NCBI GenBank assembly: GCA_009920815.1
Contig: RFZH01000071.1
Location: forward strand, 1 to 9,861
Reading direction: 5' to 3'
From: Paracoccaceae bacterium
Lineage (GTDB): Bacteria > Pseudomonadota > Alphaproteobacteria > Rhodobacterales > Rhodobacteraceae
DNA: 9,861 bases
The translations under genes and the position numbers were made by a program. The notes under the pieces are model-generated. The model did no database searches. It worked only from the letters and a program-made list of their open reading frames with translations, and was not told the DNA's origin. The first letter of the stretch is position 1, and every line of letters starts with the position of its first letter. Of this stretch, positions 1 through 6,482 are shown one piece after another.

Positions 1-332
1 AAGTCATCGGAACCCAAGGTGGCGGATTGGCTTCGTTGCAAATCATGGGGCATTATTCCTGTCGGAACCGAAACAAGCAAAAAGGCGGCAAGATCTCTGA
101 ACATGGCCGCGGGCGCGCAGTTGATATTGGTGCGTTCAAATTGAAAAACGGTACATCGTTTAGTGTGCTACGTGATTGGAACGGGTCCAAGTGGTCTGAC
201 GAATTGTCCAAAATGCACCGTGCGGCCTGTGGCCCGTTTGGGACGGTTCTTGGCCCGCGTGCCAATAAATATCATAAAGACCATTTCCATTTTGATACAG
301 CGCGTTATCGTTCTGGAAGTTATTGCAAATAA
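1..332 (+). CDS. Extensin-like C-terminal domain protein (3' part only)
   Basis: The reading frame is open to the left edge (first full codon at position 3), so the start and N-terminus lie outside the window; about 109 residues are visible, ending at TAA 330-332. The visible part matches the extensin-like C-terminal family (PF06904): a MGHYSCR motif, then SEHGRGRAVDIGAF with the conserved histidine and aspartate, the FSVLRDW segment, FGTVLGP, and the terminal KDHFHFD followed by a C-terminal SYCK cysteine. The H/D/HxH pattern resembles metal-dependent peptidoglycan-acting enzymes of the LAS type, so a role at the cell wall is possible, but the family's biochemical role is not settled. A TTG at 27 could be mistaken for a start, but the frame upstream remains coding-like (glycine-rich, in family register). 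The next gene begins 16 bp downstream on the same strand. Confidence 0.85.
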   Translation, partial: VIGTQGGGLASLQIMGHYSCRNRNKQKGGKISEHGRGRAVDIGAFKLKNGTSFSVLRDWNGSKWSDELSKMHRAACGPFGTVLGPRANKYHKDHFHFDTARYRSGSYCK

Positions 333-348
333 TCAAAAGGATCTGCCC

Positions 349-840
349 ATGTCTGCGCCACACTATGCCAAGGATGTCTATGGTCTTTTGCCTATGGAGC
401 AGATGCTAGACTACAGCGGCTTGGATTTCATGAAGGGTATATTGAACGGTGACTTACCAGCGCCGCCGATCGCGCAGACATTAAATTTTCGCTTGAAAGA
501 GGTCGTGGATGGTAAGGTCGTTTTCACCGGCGCGCCGCAGTTTGCTTCGCTCAATCCAATGGGAACAGTTCACGGCGGTTGGTATGGCACCGTACTCGAC
601 AGCGCGATGTCCTGTGCTGTGATGACCAAAGTTCCACGTGGTAGCTTTTATACAACGCTTGAATTCAAGGTGAACATCGTGCGCTCGATCCCGGTTGACC
701 GTGTTGTTGATGTGATTGGCACAGTCGATCACGCTGGCCGTTCAACCGGTATTTCACACGGACAGATAATCGATGTTGAAACGGGTCAGCTTTATGCCAC
801 TGGGTCTACGACCTGCATCATTATGAAAGCCAAGTCATAA
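349..840 (+). CDS. PaaI-type hotdog-fold acyl-CoA thioesterase
   Basis: This encodes a 163-residue single-domain hotdog protein. The segment NPMGTVHGGWYGTVLDSAMS (about residues 68-87) is the signature of the PaaI/4HBT thioesterase family: the NPxGxxHGG loop followed by the central helix that carries the catalytic acidic residue. The second half (FKVNIVR, GTVDHAGRSTGISHGQI, LYATGSTTCII) gives the expected strands of the fold. Proteins of this type hydrolyse acyl- or aryl-CoA thioesters in the cytoplasm as homotetramers; the substrate here cannot be told. I chose ATG 349 because an AAAGGA ribosome binding site sits 7 bp upstream. The frame is open back to 163, but that stretch overlaps the conserved end of the extensin-like gene. 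It lies 16 bp after that gene and 1 bp before the YjbQ gene, so co-transcription is likely. Confidence 0.88.
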   Translation: MSAPHYAKDVYGLLPMEQMLDYSGLDFMKGILNGDLPAPPIAQTLNFRLKEVVDGKVVFTGAPQFASLNPMGTVHGGWYGTVLDSAMSCAVMTKVPRGSFYTTLEFKVNIVRSIPVDRVVDVIGTVDHAGRSTGISHGQIIDVETGQLYATGSTTCIIMKAKS

Positions 841-841
841 G

Positions 842-1246
842 ATGCACACTGTTTTTGAAATTCTAACGCGCGGACAGGGTTTGTATGAATTCACCCGTGA
901 TGTTGCGGGTTGGGTGCAAGGCTCGGGTGTTTTGACACTGTTTATTCGCCATACCTCGGCAAGCTTGCTGATCCAAGAAAATGCGGACCCAGAAGTCCAA
1001 GTTGATCTAAAAAATTATTTTGCCCGTCTTGTGCCACCGACGACGGATCCGTCGATGTCCTATTTAACCCACACCTACGAGGGGCCTGATGATATGCCTG
1101 CGCATATTAAGGCATCATTGTTGCCTGTATCGCTGACGATCCCTGTTATGGATGGGAAACTGGCGCTGGGCACATGGCAAGGTATTTATCTATTTGAACA
1201 TCGCGATAGACCTCATACCCGTGAGGTTGTGGCATATTTGGGGTAA
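842..1246 (+). CDS. yjbQ: YjbQ family protein (UPF0047; secondary thiamine-phosphate synthase-like)
   Basis: A 134-residue protein with full-length match to the YjbQ/UPF0047 family (PF01894). Visible hallmarks are HTSASLLIQENADP (residues 37-50), the THTYEGPDDMPAHIKASLLP block (76-95) and LGTWQGIYLFEHR (109-121), which together hold the conserved histidines (H37, H77, H88, H120), asparagine and aspartate thought to bind metal or phosphate. Some members have weak thiamine-phosphate synthase activity and family databases use that name, but the physiological role is uncertain. Start ATG 842 follows the stop of the thioesterase gene by one base and has no strong ribosome binding site of its own, suggesting translational coupling. 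A gap of 112 bp separates it from nrdR. Confidence 0.9.
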   Translation: MHTVFEILTRGQGLYEFTRDVAGWVQGSGVLTLFIRHTSASLLIQENADPEVQVDLKNYFARLVPPTTDPSMSYLTHTYEGPDDMPAHIKASLLPVSLTIPVMDGKLALGTWQGIYLFEHRDRPHTREVVAYLG

Positions 1247-1358
1247 TAAATTGACCACTACACAAATCATTGTTGTTGTCCTATAGTACCTGTGGATAAC
1301 TGGGCAAAAGACCCAGAATTCAGTGGCAGATACAGATATAGTGGAAGAGGGATCAGCA

Positions 1359-1826
1359 ATGCGTTGTCCATTTTGTGGAAATATAGACACTCAGGTCAAA
1401 GACTCGCGTCCAGCCGAGGATCACGTGTCAATCCGACGTCGTCGGTTTTGTGTGGCATGTGGCGGACGCTTTACCACATATGAACGCGTGCAGCTGCGCG
1501 ATTTGGTGGTGATCAAATCAAACGGACGTCGCGAGGATTTTGATCGTGACAAGCTGGAACGGTCGATCCGGATCGCCTTGCAAAAACGCCCTGTCGAACA
1601 TGAACGGATGGAGCAGATGATTTCAGGCATCGTTCGTCGTTTGGAAAGCATGGGCGAAACCGATATTCAGTCAAAAATGATCGGCGAAATCGTGATGGAG
1701 GCTCTGGCCCGTATCGATACCGTCGCTTATGTCCGTTTTGCGTCTGTTTATAAAAACTTCCAAGCCGCGGATGATTTTGACAAATTCGTATCAGAGCTTC
1801 GGCCACCTGAATCAGCCGACGAATAA
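1359..1826 (+). CDS. nrdR: Transcriptional repressor NrdR
   Basis: A 155-residue protein, the normal length for NrdR, the nucleotide-sensing repressor of ribonucleotide reductase genes. It has the N-terminal zinc ribbon with paired cysteines C3/C6 (MRCPFCG) and C31/C34 (FCVACGGRF), the RRRRFC basic stretch used for DNA contact, and then the ATP-cone domain beginning at VIKSNGRREDFDRDKLERSI (about 46-66) and ending with YVRFASVYKNF (about 124-134). ATG 1359 is chosen because the protein then begins MRCPFCG like the family and GAGGG (1347-1351) sits 7 bp upstream; an in-frame ATG at 1323 would add 12 non-family residues. ribD follows after 4 bp, the standard nrdR-ribD pairing of alphaproteobacteria. 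Confidence 0.97.
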   Translation: MRCPFCGNIDTQVKDSRPAEDHVSIRRRRFCVACGGRFTTYERVQLRDLVVIKSNGRREDFDRDKLERSIRIALQKRPVEHERMEQMISGIVRRLESMGETDIQSKMIGEIVMEALARIDTVAYVRFASVYKNFQAADDFDKFVSELRPPESADE

Positions 1827-1830
1827 CACA

Positions 1831-2451
1831 ATGGACCATACGCGGTTTATGGCATTGGCTTTGTCGCTGGGGCGGCGCGGTCAGGGGCGGACATGGCCCA
1901 ACCCTGCCGTAGGCTGTGTTATTGTCAAAGACGGTCATATCGTCGGTCGCGGCTGGACAGCGGATGGCGGGCGCCCGCATGCGGAAACGCGTGCCCTCGC
2001 GCAGGCGGGACCTAAATCGCAAGGTGCCACGGCCTATGTCACGCTTGAGCCATGTTCGCATTTTGGCAAAACGCCGCCGTGTGCGCAGGCTTTGATTGAT
2101 GCTGGGATCACGCATGTCGTCGCAGCGCTAGAGGATCGTGATCCACGGGTCAGCGGCGCGGGTTTTGCCACATTGCGTGCGGCAGGGGTGCAGGTGACGA
2201 CAGGTGTTCTAAGTCACGAGGCGGCCCAAGATCACGCGGGTTTTTTCCTCACGCAGACAGAAGGCCGCCCTTGGGTCAGCCTAAAGTTGGCAACAAGCTT
2301 TGATGGTCGTATCGCGACCGCAGGTGGGGATAGCCAGTGGATTACGGGGCCACAGTCCCGCCGAGTTGTGCATGCGATGCGCGCGCGTTGTGACGCAGTT
2401 TTGGTGGGCGGGGGCACCGCCCGTGATGATGACCCATCCCTAACCGTCTAA
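1831..2451 (+). CDS. ribD: RibD 5' reading frame: intact deaminase domain, truncated reductase domain
   Basis: This is the translatable 5' piece of the broken ribD locus, 206 residues. The deaminase domain (about 1-145) has everything expected: PNPAVGCVIV, the zinc and catalytic residues H50-A-E52, and the PCSHFGKTPPC loop with C75 and C84. The start of the reductase domain is present too: SLKLATSFDGRIA (150-162), SQWITG (168-173) and the VGGGTARDDDP nucleotide-binding segment (192-202), after which it stops. A stable deaminase is conceivable; reductase activity is not, since the substrate-binding middle and the EGGG-containing C-terminal part are missing from this polypeptide. If the genome has no other reductase, riboflavin synthesis would fail. 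A separate RibD or reductase elsewhere is therefore expected unless the break is artefactual. Confidence 0.75.
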   Translation: MDHTRFMALALSLGRRGQGRTWPNPAVGCVIVKDGHIVGRGWTADGGRPHAETRALAQAGPKSQGATAYVTLEPCSHFGKTPPCAQALIDAGITHVVAALEDRDPRVSGAGFATLRAAGVQVTTGVLSHEAAQDHAGFFLTQTEGRPWVSLKLATSFDGRIATAGGDSQWITGPQSRRVVHAMRARCDAVLVGGGTARDDDPSLTV

Positions 2452-2720
2452 AAGATTTGCTGTCACAGATTGCGCAGCGTGGCATCACACGCGTATTTTG
2501 CGAAGGTGGCGGAAGCTTTGCCGCGTCTTTGCTGCAGGACGATCTTGTGGATGAGCTTATTGGATTTGGTGCGGGCGTCGTGATCGGGGCCGAAGGGCGC
2601 CCAGCAATCGGGGCTTTGGGCATTGATGTCCTGCGCAATGCGCCGCGGTTTGCATTGTACGAGACGCAAGCAGTTGATGACGATATTCTGCATATTTGGC
2701 GTCGTCGTGACGCGGTCTAA
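1831..2720 (+). pseudogene. ribD: ribD, broken by internal deletion plus frameshift
   Basis: RibD is normally a bifunctional enzyme of about 360 residues: an N-terminal diaminohydroxyphosphoribosylaminopyrimidine deaminase and a C-terminal 5-amino-6-(5-phosphoribosylamino)uracil reductase, steps two and three of riboflavin synthesis. Here the first 206 codons (1831-2448) read normally and end with DDPSLTV, after which TAA 2449-2451 follows directly. The family sequence resumes in a different frame at about 2448 with LKDLLSQIAQRGITRVFCEG and runs to a normal C-terminus at TAA 2718-2720. The two parts total about 296 residues, so I estimate that 60-80 codons of the reductase core are missing, in a number of bases not divisible by three. 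Both flanks remain well conserved, so the break is either recent or a sequence/assembly error. Start ATG 1831 lies 4 bp after nrdR and lacks a clear ribosome binding site. Confidence 0.85.
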
Positions 2721-2801
2721 GAGCTGAGTGTTCGCGTCGTGCGGCAAAATTAGGTGATTGATTCAAGACGCAGTGTGTATTTGCAAAGGCAACAGTTGTC
2801 G

Positions 2802-4232
2802 TTATCGCCAGAATGGATGGGCCGATGCAAAGAGGCCCTGAAGCTTTGAAAGGCCGCGATTAAAAGGGCCAGCTGATGGAATTTGATCCTGCGCAAGGCG
2901 ATCTAAGATCACTTCAATCGGGGCGGCTGTTTTCGTGAGGGGATCGAAATAGCGCGGATAATCGATGAGCGCACGATGAACCAGCGTCGCAAGGTCGATT
3001 GATGTTTTGCGTCGATCCGGTGCCCTAAGGCGGTCAGTGGTTAGCCCCCAGCCCGCATAAAACGGAAGGCCATAGGTTGTGACCGCAAGCCCGCGAATAA
3101 GAGCCTCGAACCCGGTGAGTGAGGTCAGAGTGTGCACCGCATCTACCTGCGACAGATCAGATACAAATTCTGGTTTGGCATAAACCGCATCGCCAAATGT
3201 TTTTAATGGAATACCCCGCCAAAGCACTTGTTGACCGGCTGTAGAATTCACCGTGATCGCGCTACGTGCTTCGTCCAAAAGACGTGCAAGCTTGCCGCCG
3301 CGGACATAATGAATGCGATCCTCTATCGCAAATTTTTGCGCGAGCGTTTTCAACGTCTTTTGAATTGCGGCACGGCCATCTTCAAGCGGATGTGCCTTGA
3401 AAACCAACTGGTGATGGCGCGGTGCGTGATTTGCAAAATTTTCAACGGTGATTTCCAAGAATTCCCGCATCGATTGAAATGGTGAATGATTTTGAAAAGC
3501 CGCGTCATGTTCCAGCTGAAGCAGCACCAGATGATAGGGAAAGCCACCCTGTGTGATCCGCGCCGTCGTAAACAATCGATGCACCCTGTGAATGGGCATC
3601 ATGATCAGGCGCTTCAAATACAGCTGGAATTCCTGCGTAATGGTGATGTTGCGGTGCGGTTTGAAATGGGGATAGCGCCGATTGGCAAACATCACAAACC
3701 AATGATACAGCGCCCCATAAAACACATGGTGGCGCGTATCACCCCAGTGTGATGGGGGCATGGGCATTTCCAAATCAGAATGCTTTAGCGCTTCTTGCAT
3801 TTCGTGAACGGACATATCCATGAGCCGTGAATGCCCATTTGCGCCATTACGTTCATAAGTGACCCAATACGGCCGCAGATAGCCTTCTTCGAACACATGC
3901 ACAGTCAGGCCGTGTTTTTTTGCAATGGCAATGGCTTGGGCATGGATGTCGCGGGTGTCACCATATAAAACAAGATCCGTAACATCATTGGTTTGGATCA
4001 AGTCCCCAAAGGTATCGGCCCATGTTTCTGGGCGCCCATGAAAACCGATGTAATCGGAATGGGGTGACCAAAATACTTGGTCTCCTTTGTTGAACCCGAC
4101 CCGAATGGTCCGCGCGCCGGTACGCCGCAACATCTTCGCAAGCTGTGCAAAGAATGGCCCATGCGGGCCCTGCAAAAACACAAAGCATCGATTGGTGTTT
4201 CCCAGATTGTTCATTGCAAAAAAATGCTCCAT
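2802..4232 (-). CDS. KpsS/KpsC-family capsule polysaccharide biosynthesis protein
   Basis: A 476-residue protein of the Capsule_synth family (PF05159), which contains the beta-Kdo transferases KpsS and KpsC that build the Kdo linker of group 2 capsules at the inner face of the cytoplasmic membrane. The N-terminal half carries the KpsS-like signature VFEEGYLRPYWVTYERNG (113-130). The C-terminal half has FKAHPLEDGRA (278-288), the VNSTAG segment (328-333) and YGLPFYAGWGLTTDR (387-401), the last being typical of KpsC-type domains. No membrane segment or signal peptide is visible. It converges on ribD (81 bp gap) and diverges from ribE. M1 has no clear ribosome binding site; M7 (ATG at 4214) has GGAG about 12 bp upstream and is an alternative start. 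No other capsule genes are in view, so the exact glycan is unknown. Confidence 0.85.
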   Translation of the reverse strand: MEHFFAMNNLGNTNRCFVFLQGPHGPFFAQLAKMLRRTGARTIRVGFNKGDQVFWSPHSDYIGFHGRPETWADTFGDLIQTNDVTDLVLYGDTRDIHAQAIAIAKKHGLTVHVFEEGYLRPYWVTYERNGANGHSRLMDMSVHEMQEALKHSDLEMPMPPSHWGDTRHHVFYGALYHWFVMFANRRYPHFKPHRNITITQEFQLYLKRLIMMPIHRVHRLFTTARITQGGFPYHLVLLQLEHDAAFQNHSPFQSMREFLEITVENFANHAPRHHQLVFKAHPLEDGRAAIQKTLKTLAQKFAIEDRIHYVRGGKLARLLDEARSAITVNSTAGQQVLWRGIPLKTFGDAVYAKPEFVSDLSQVDAVHTLTSLTGFEALIRGLAVTTYGLPFYAGWGLTTDRLRAPDRRKTSIDLATLVHRALIDYPRYFDPLTKTAAPIEVILDRLAQDQIPSAGPFNRGLSKLQGLFASAHPFWR

Positions 4233-4255
4233 AAAGGCGTCATAGAATGGATCTA

Positions 4256-4284
4256 TCTATAGACTTCGGCAAAAATAGGGCCAA
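4256..4284 (-). promoter_or_regulatory. Candidate sigma-70-type promoter for the capsule gene
   Basis: On the minus strand TTGGCC (4279-4284) and TATAGA (4256-4261) are spaced by exactly 17 bases; each matches four of six consensus positions. It sits about 24 bp upstream of the capsule gene's first ATG, in the divergent gap shared with ribE. Support is pattern only. Confidence 0.35.
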
Positions 4285-4315
4285 GGTTAATAAAAAATAG
4301 GGGAAATCTTAAAAA

Positions 4316-4918
4316 ATGTTTACCGGAATCGTGACTGACATCGGCGAAGTGATCGATCTAGAGCTGCGTGGCGACTTAAAAGCGCGGATTAAAACACGCT
4401 ACGACACCAACACGATTGACGGTGGTGCGTCAATCGCGTGTGACGGTGTGTGTTTGACAGTCATTGAAATCGGTCCCGATTGGTTTGACGTCGAAATTAG
4501 CGCGGAAACCGTGTCGAAAACCAATATCGGGCTGAATAAATGGTTCGTCGGCAAACGTATCAATTTAGAGCGTGCTTTGAAATTGGGTGACGAACTGGGC
4601 GGGCATATCGTGTCAGGTCACGTCGATGGTGTTGCCAAGATCACCCATATGGCTGATGAAGGCGACAGCACCCGTATCACAATTCAGGCGCCCGCGGATT
4701 TGGCAAAATTCATTGCGACAAAAGGTTCAGTCACCTTGAATGGCACATCCCTCACTGTGAACGAAGTGGCGGGCGACACCTTTGGCGTCAACCTTATCCC
4801 ACATACCAAACAGGTCACCACTTGGGGTGATTCAAAAACTGGGGATGCCTTGAATCTGGAAATCGATACGCTTGCCCGTTATGTGGCGCGTTTGGCAGAA
4901 TACCAAAATAAAATCTAG
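4316..4918 (+). CDS. ribE: Riboflavin synthase, alpha subunit
   Basis: A 200-residue riboflavin synthase that dismutates two 6,7-dimethyl-8-ribityllumazine molecules into riboflavin and a pyrimidinedione, the last step of the pathway, as a cytoplasmic trimer. It begins with the diagnostic MFTGIVTDIG. The two homologous lumazine-binding barrels are both complete: barrel one to about residue 95 (GASIACDGVCLTV, VDVEISAET-like segment) and barrel two starting with LGGHIVSGHVDGVAKI (about 98-113), followed by GSVTLNGTSLTVNEV and the family ending FGVNLIPHTKQVTTWGD to DTLARYVARL. Start ATG 4316 has GGGGA about 11 bp upstream. In relatives ribE usually sits in a run nrdR-ribD-ribE-ribBA-ribH-nusB; here it is separated from ribD by a reverse-oriented capsule gene and followed by the sox locus. 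I see no FMN riboswitch upstream. Confidence 0.97.
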   Translation: MFTGIVTDIGEVIDLELRGDLKARIKTRYDTNTIDGGASIACDGVCLTVIEIGPDWFDVEISAETVSKTNIGLNKWFVGKRINLERALKLGDELGGHIVSGHVDGVAKITHMADEGDSTRITIQAPADLAKFIATKGSVTLNGTSLTVNEVAGDTFGVNLIPHTKQVTTWGDSKTGDALNLEIDTLARYVARLAEYQNKI

Positions 4919-4925
4919 CATTGGT

Positions 4926-4947
4926 CACCCGCCTTATTCGGCGGGTG
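4926..4947. terminator. Hairpin between converging ribE and soxT (possible bidirectional terminator)
   Basis: A perfect 8-bp inverted repeat, CACCCGCC (4926-4933) and GGCGGGTG (4940-4947), encloses a 6-base loop TTATTC. It starts 8 bp after the ribE stop and the loop contains the soxT stop codon (4934-4936, minus strand). The stem is GC-rich, but no T-run directly follows on either strand. On the minus strand a T-rich stretch begins only about 10 bases after the stem. It may stabilise 3' ends or terminate weakly in both directions. Confidence 0.55.
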
Positions 4948-5992
4948 CAAAGCCTTCGATCAGTTGACGCAAGCCGATGCGCGCCCCGATATAAATTGCG
5001 ATAAATGTGACGGGCGCGCTAAAGGCCAACACACTGAACGCCGTAATCCCTTGGCCGACAGAGCAACCAAGTGCCAAGACCGCCCCCACGCCCATAATCG
5101 TCGCGCCCGTGATTTGCCGCCGCAATTCGCGGGGATCTTCGCAGGCTTCCCAGCGGAAATGTCCCTTGATCAATGATCCGATAAAGGCTCCGATCAGAAC
5201 ACCGATGACTGACCCAATCCCAAAAGTTATGTTCAGCGCACTGCCGTTCATAGCGTAAAGAATTGTATCCCCTACAGGGGCTGCGAAGGTGTGGGATTCA
5301 ATGATGATCGGATCAAATCCATTGTTTGAGATATAGGATGTGCCCAGCCAACCACTCGAAATTGCGACCGCCACAATAGCGGACCAAATGATTGCCTTGC
5401 GTTCGCGCCAAAACCCTGCGGTCGCAAGCGTCGCGAACAAGATGAGACCACCCACGATTATGCCTGTAACACTGGTTGAAAGCCCCGTCATCGCCGCGAT
5501 GTTCGGTGCAAAACCGGTCGCGGCACTATCGCCCGTTGGTGCAGTGGCGAACAGTGCGACGCGCACCCAAGCAAGCGGCCCTGACATCACCGCATAGGCA
5601 GAAATACCCATGACGATCACAATCATAAAGGCGCGTAAATCGCCCCCGCCCAACCGTGCAAGTGCCCCGTAACCACAGTTGCCGCACAGGGCCATCCCAT
5701 AGCCAAACATCAAACCGCCAATCACAGACGCAAGTGGATTCCATGCAAGGCCAAGATAAAAGGTTTGCGTCGGATCGAAAACGCCGGCAGCCATCAGGGC
5801 AAAGCTAAAAATGATTGAGAAGCCGATACTTGCCCCCCACATCTGAAGCCTGACCGCGCTGCCACCATAGGCGTGATCCTCTATCGCCCCTAGGGTGCAA
5901 AACCGTCCAAAACGTGCGGCTAAACCTAACAGGATGCCCCCGATTAATCCGATAATTGCGACAACTGCACTGTCGGTGATGGTGTCAAACAT
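4934..5992 (-). CDS. soxT: YeeE/YedE-family sulfur transporter, SoxT-like
   Basis: A 352-residue, very hydrophobic membrane protein of the YeeE/YedE family (PF04143) with about nine to ten predicted membrane segments. Family members import thiosulfate or related reduced sulfur into the cytoplasm by passing it between conserved cysteines. Those cysteines are visible here: C32 in ARFGRFCTLGA, C103 and C106 in GMALCGNCGYG, and C310 in LALGCSVGQGITA. The symbol rests on position next to soxR, as in the soxSRT arrangement described for Pseudaminobacter salicylatoxidans. A likely function is delivering a sulfur signal to the cytoplasmic repressor SoxR, though general sulfur import is equally compatible. 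Start ATG (5990-5992) has AGGAAA about 4 bp upstream. It lies 70 bp downstream of soxR on the same strand. Confidence 0.88.
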   Translation of the reverse strand: MFDTITDSAVVAIIGLIGGILLGLAARFGRFCTLGAIEDHAYGGSAVRLQMWGASIGFSIIFSFALMAAGVFDPTQTFYLGLAWNPLASVIGGLMFGYGMALCGNCGYGALARLGGGDLRAFMIVIVMGISAYAVMSGPLAWVRVALFATAPTGDSAATGFAPNIAAMTGLSTSVTGIIVGGLILFATLATAGFWRERKAIIWSAIVAVAISSGWLGTSYISNNGFDPIIIESHTFAAPVGDTILYAMNGSALNITFGIGSVIGVLIGAFIGSLIKGHFRWEACEDPRELRRQITGATIMGVGAVLALGCSVGQGITAFSVLAFSAPVTFIAIYIGARIGLRQLIEGFAPAE

Positions 5993-6062
5993 GGCTTTCC
6001 TCGTTCACGGTTGGGTTACGGATACTTGGTGTGATCTAGAAAGAAATATCATGTGATTTGGC

Positions 6063-6401
6063 TTAATCTGGCGCCTTACAGAAAAGATCATAGACGACCT
6101 CGAGAACGCGTTTTGGTTTGTCATCGGCAAGGCGATAATAAATCGTTTTCCCATCACGGCGGGGGATGACCAGTCCTTCCAATCGAAGACGCGATAACTG
6201 TTGTGATACAGCCGCTTGCCGCGCAGAAATCAGGTCTTCTAGCTCGGTTACCGATTTTTCGCCCGACACAAGATGGCACAAAATCATCAACCGCCCCTCA
6301 TGGCTGATGGCCTTTAAAAACCCTGACGCCGTCGTTGCTTTGTTGACGATTGCATCAAGTTCTTCTTCTGACATATCGTCAGAAATGACGGGAAGTGCCA
6401 T
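6063..6401 (-). CDS. soxR: ArsR-family sulfur-responsive repressor SoxR
   Basis: A 112-residue winged-helix regulator of the ArsR/SmtB family. The DNA-binding helix-turn-helix spans about residues 48-78 (KSVTELEDLISARQAAVSQQ then LSRLRLEGLV), followed by the wing RRDGKTIYYRL (81-91). It lacks the metal-binding ELCVCDL box but has exactly two cysteines, C42 (LMILCHL) and C108 (DLFCKAP), at positions equivalent to the pair forming a polysulfide bridge in SqrR and BigR. In SqrR, C41 and C107 are the sensors. In the sox systems of Paracoccus and Pseudaminobacter, SoxR represses the sox operons and releases them in response to reduced sulfur. The start has a GGGTGGA-like ribosome binding site. It lies between the HbpS-like gene and soxT, and its own upstream gap carries a copy of the candidate operator. 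Confidence 0.93.
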   Translation of the reverse strand: MALPVISDDMSEEELDAIVNKATTASGFLKAISHEGRLMILCHLVSGEKSVTELEDLISARQAAVSQQLSRLRLEGLVIPRRDGKTIYYRLADDKPKRVLEVVYDLFCKAPD

Positions 6402-6416
6402 TCAATCCACCCAATA

Positions 6417-6429
6417 ATTCATTTATTCA
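6417..6429. promoter_or_regulatory. Candidate SoxR operator upstream of soxR (ATTCATTTATTCA)
   Basis: ATTCATTTATTCA lies 16-28 bp upstream of the soxR start. It differs at one position out of 13 from the reverse complement of the repeat between soxS and soxV (7390-7402). An AGTTAACT palindrome (6431-6438) follows directly. By comparison it is a candidate autoregulatory SoxR site; no clear -35/-10 pair for soxR is visible, so this gap could also be an internal operon gap. Confidence 0.5.
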
Positions 6430-6482
6430 CAGTTAACTATGTTTCCACGTTCCTAACGCCTTTTTTTCAAAATTGCAAAAGA

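Noticed and set aside
163..348. Upstream extension of the thioesterase reading frame
   Set aside because: It overlaps the well-conserved end of the extensin-like gene, and a good ribosome binding site favours ATG 349.
1247..1358. Promoter, NrdR box or hairpin before nrdR
   Set aside because: TTGACC (1251) and TATAGT (1282) are 25 bases apart, too far for a standard promoter. CTGGG/CCCAG (1300-1316) is only a 5-bp stem, and no NrdR-box-like palindrome is seen.
2721..2801. Terminator between converging ribD and the capsule gene
   Set aside because: I see no convincing stem followed by a T-run on either strand.
4233..4315. Possible FMN riboswitch upstream of ribE
   Set aside because: The 83-bp gap is AT-rich, too short for the full element, and shows none of the conserved RFN boxes.
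4964..5597. Rightward open frames opposite soxT
   Set aside because: They lie antisense to conserved membrane segments of soxT, resemble no family and lack ribosome binding sites; they are shadows.
6044..6059. Imperfect palindrome AAAT-N2-CATG-N2-ATTT between soxR and soxT
   Set aside because: It does not resemble the candidate SoxR element, and four central positions do not pair; this is likely by chance in AT-rich sequence.
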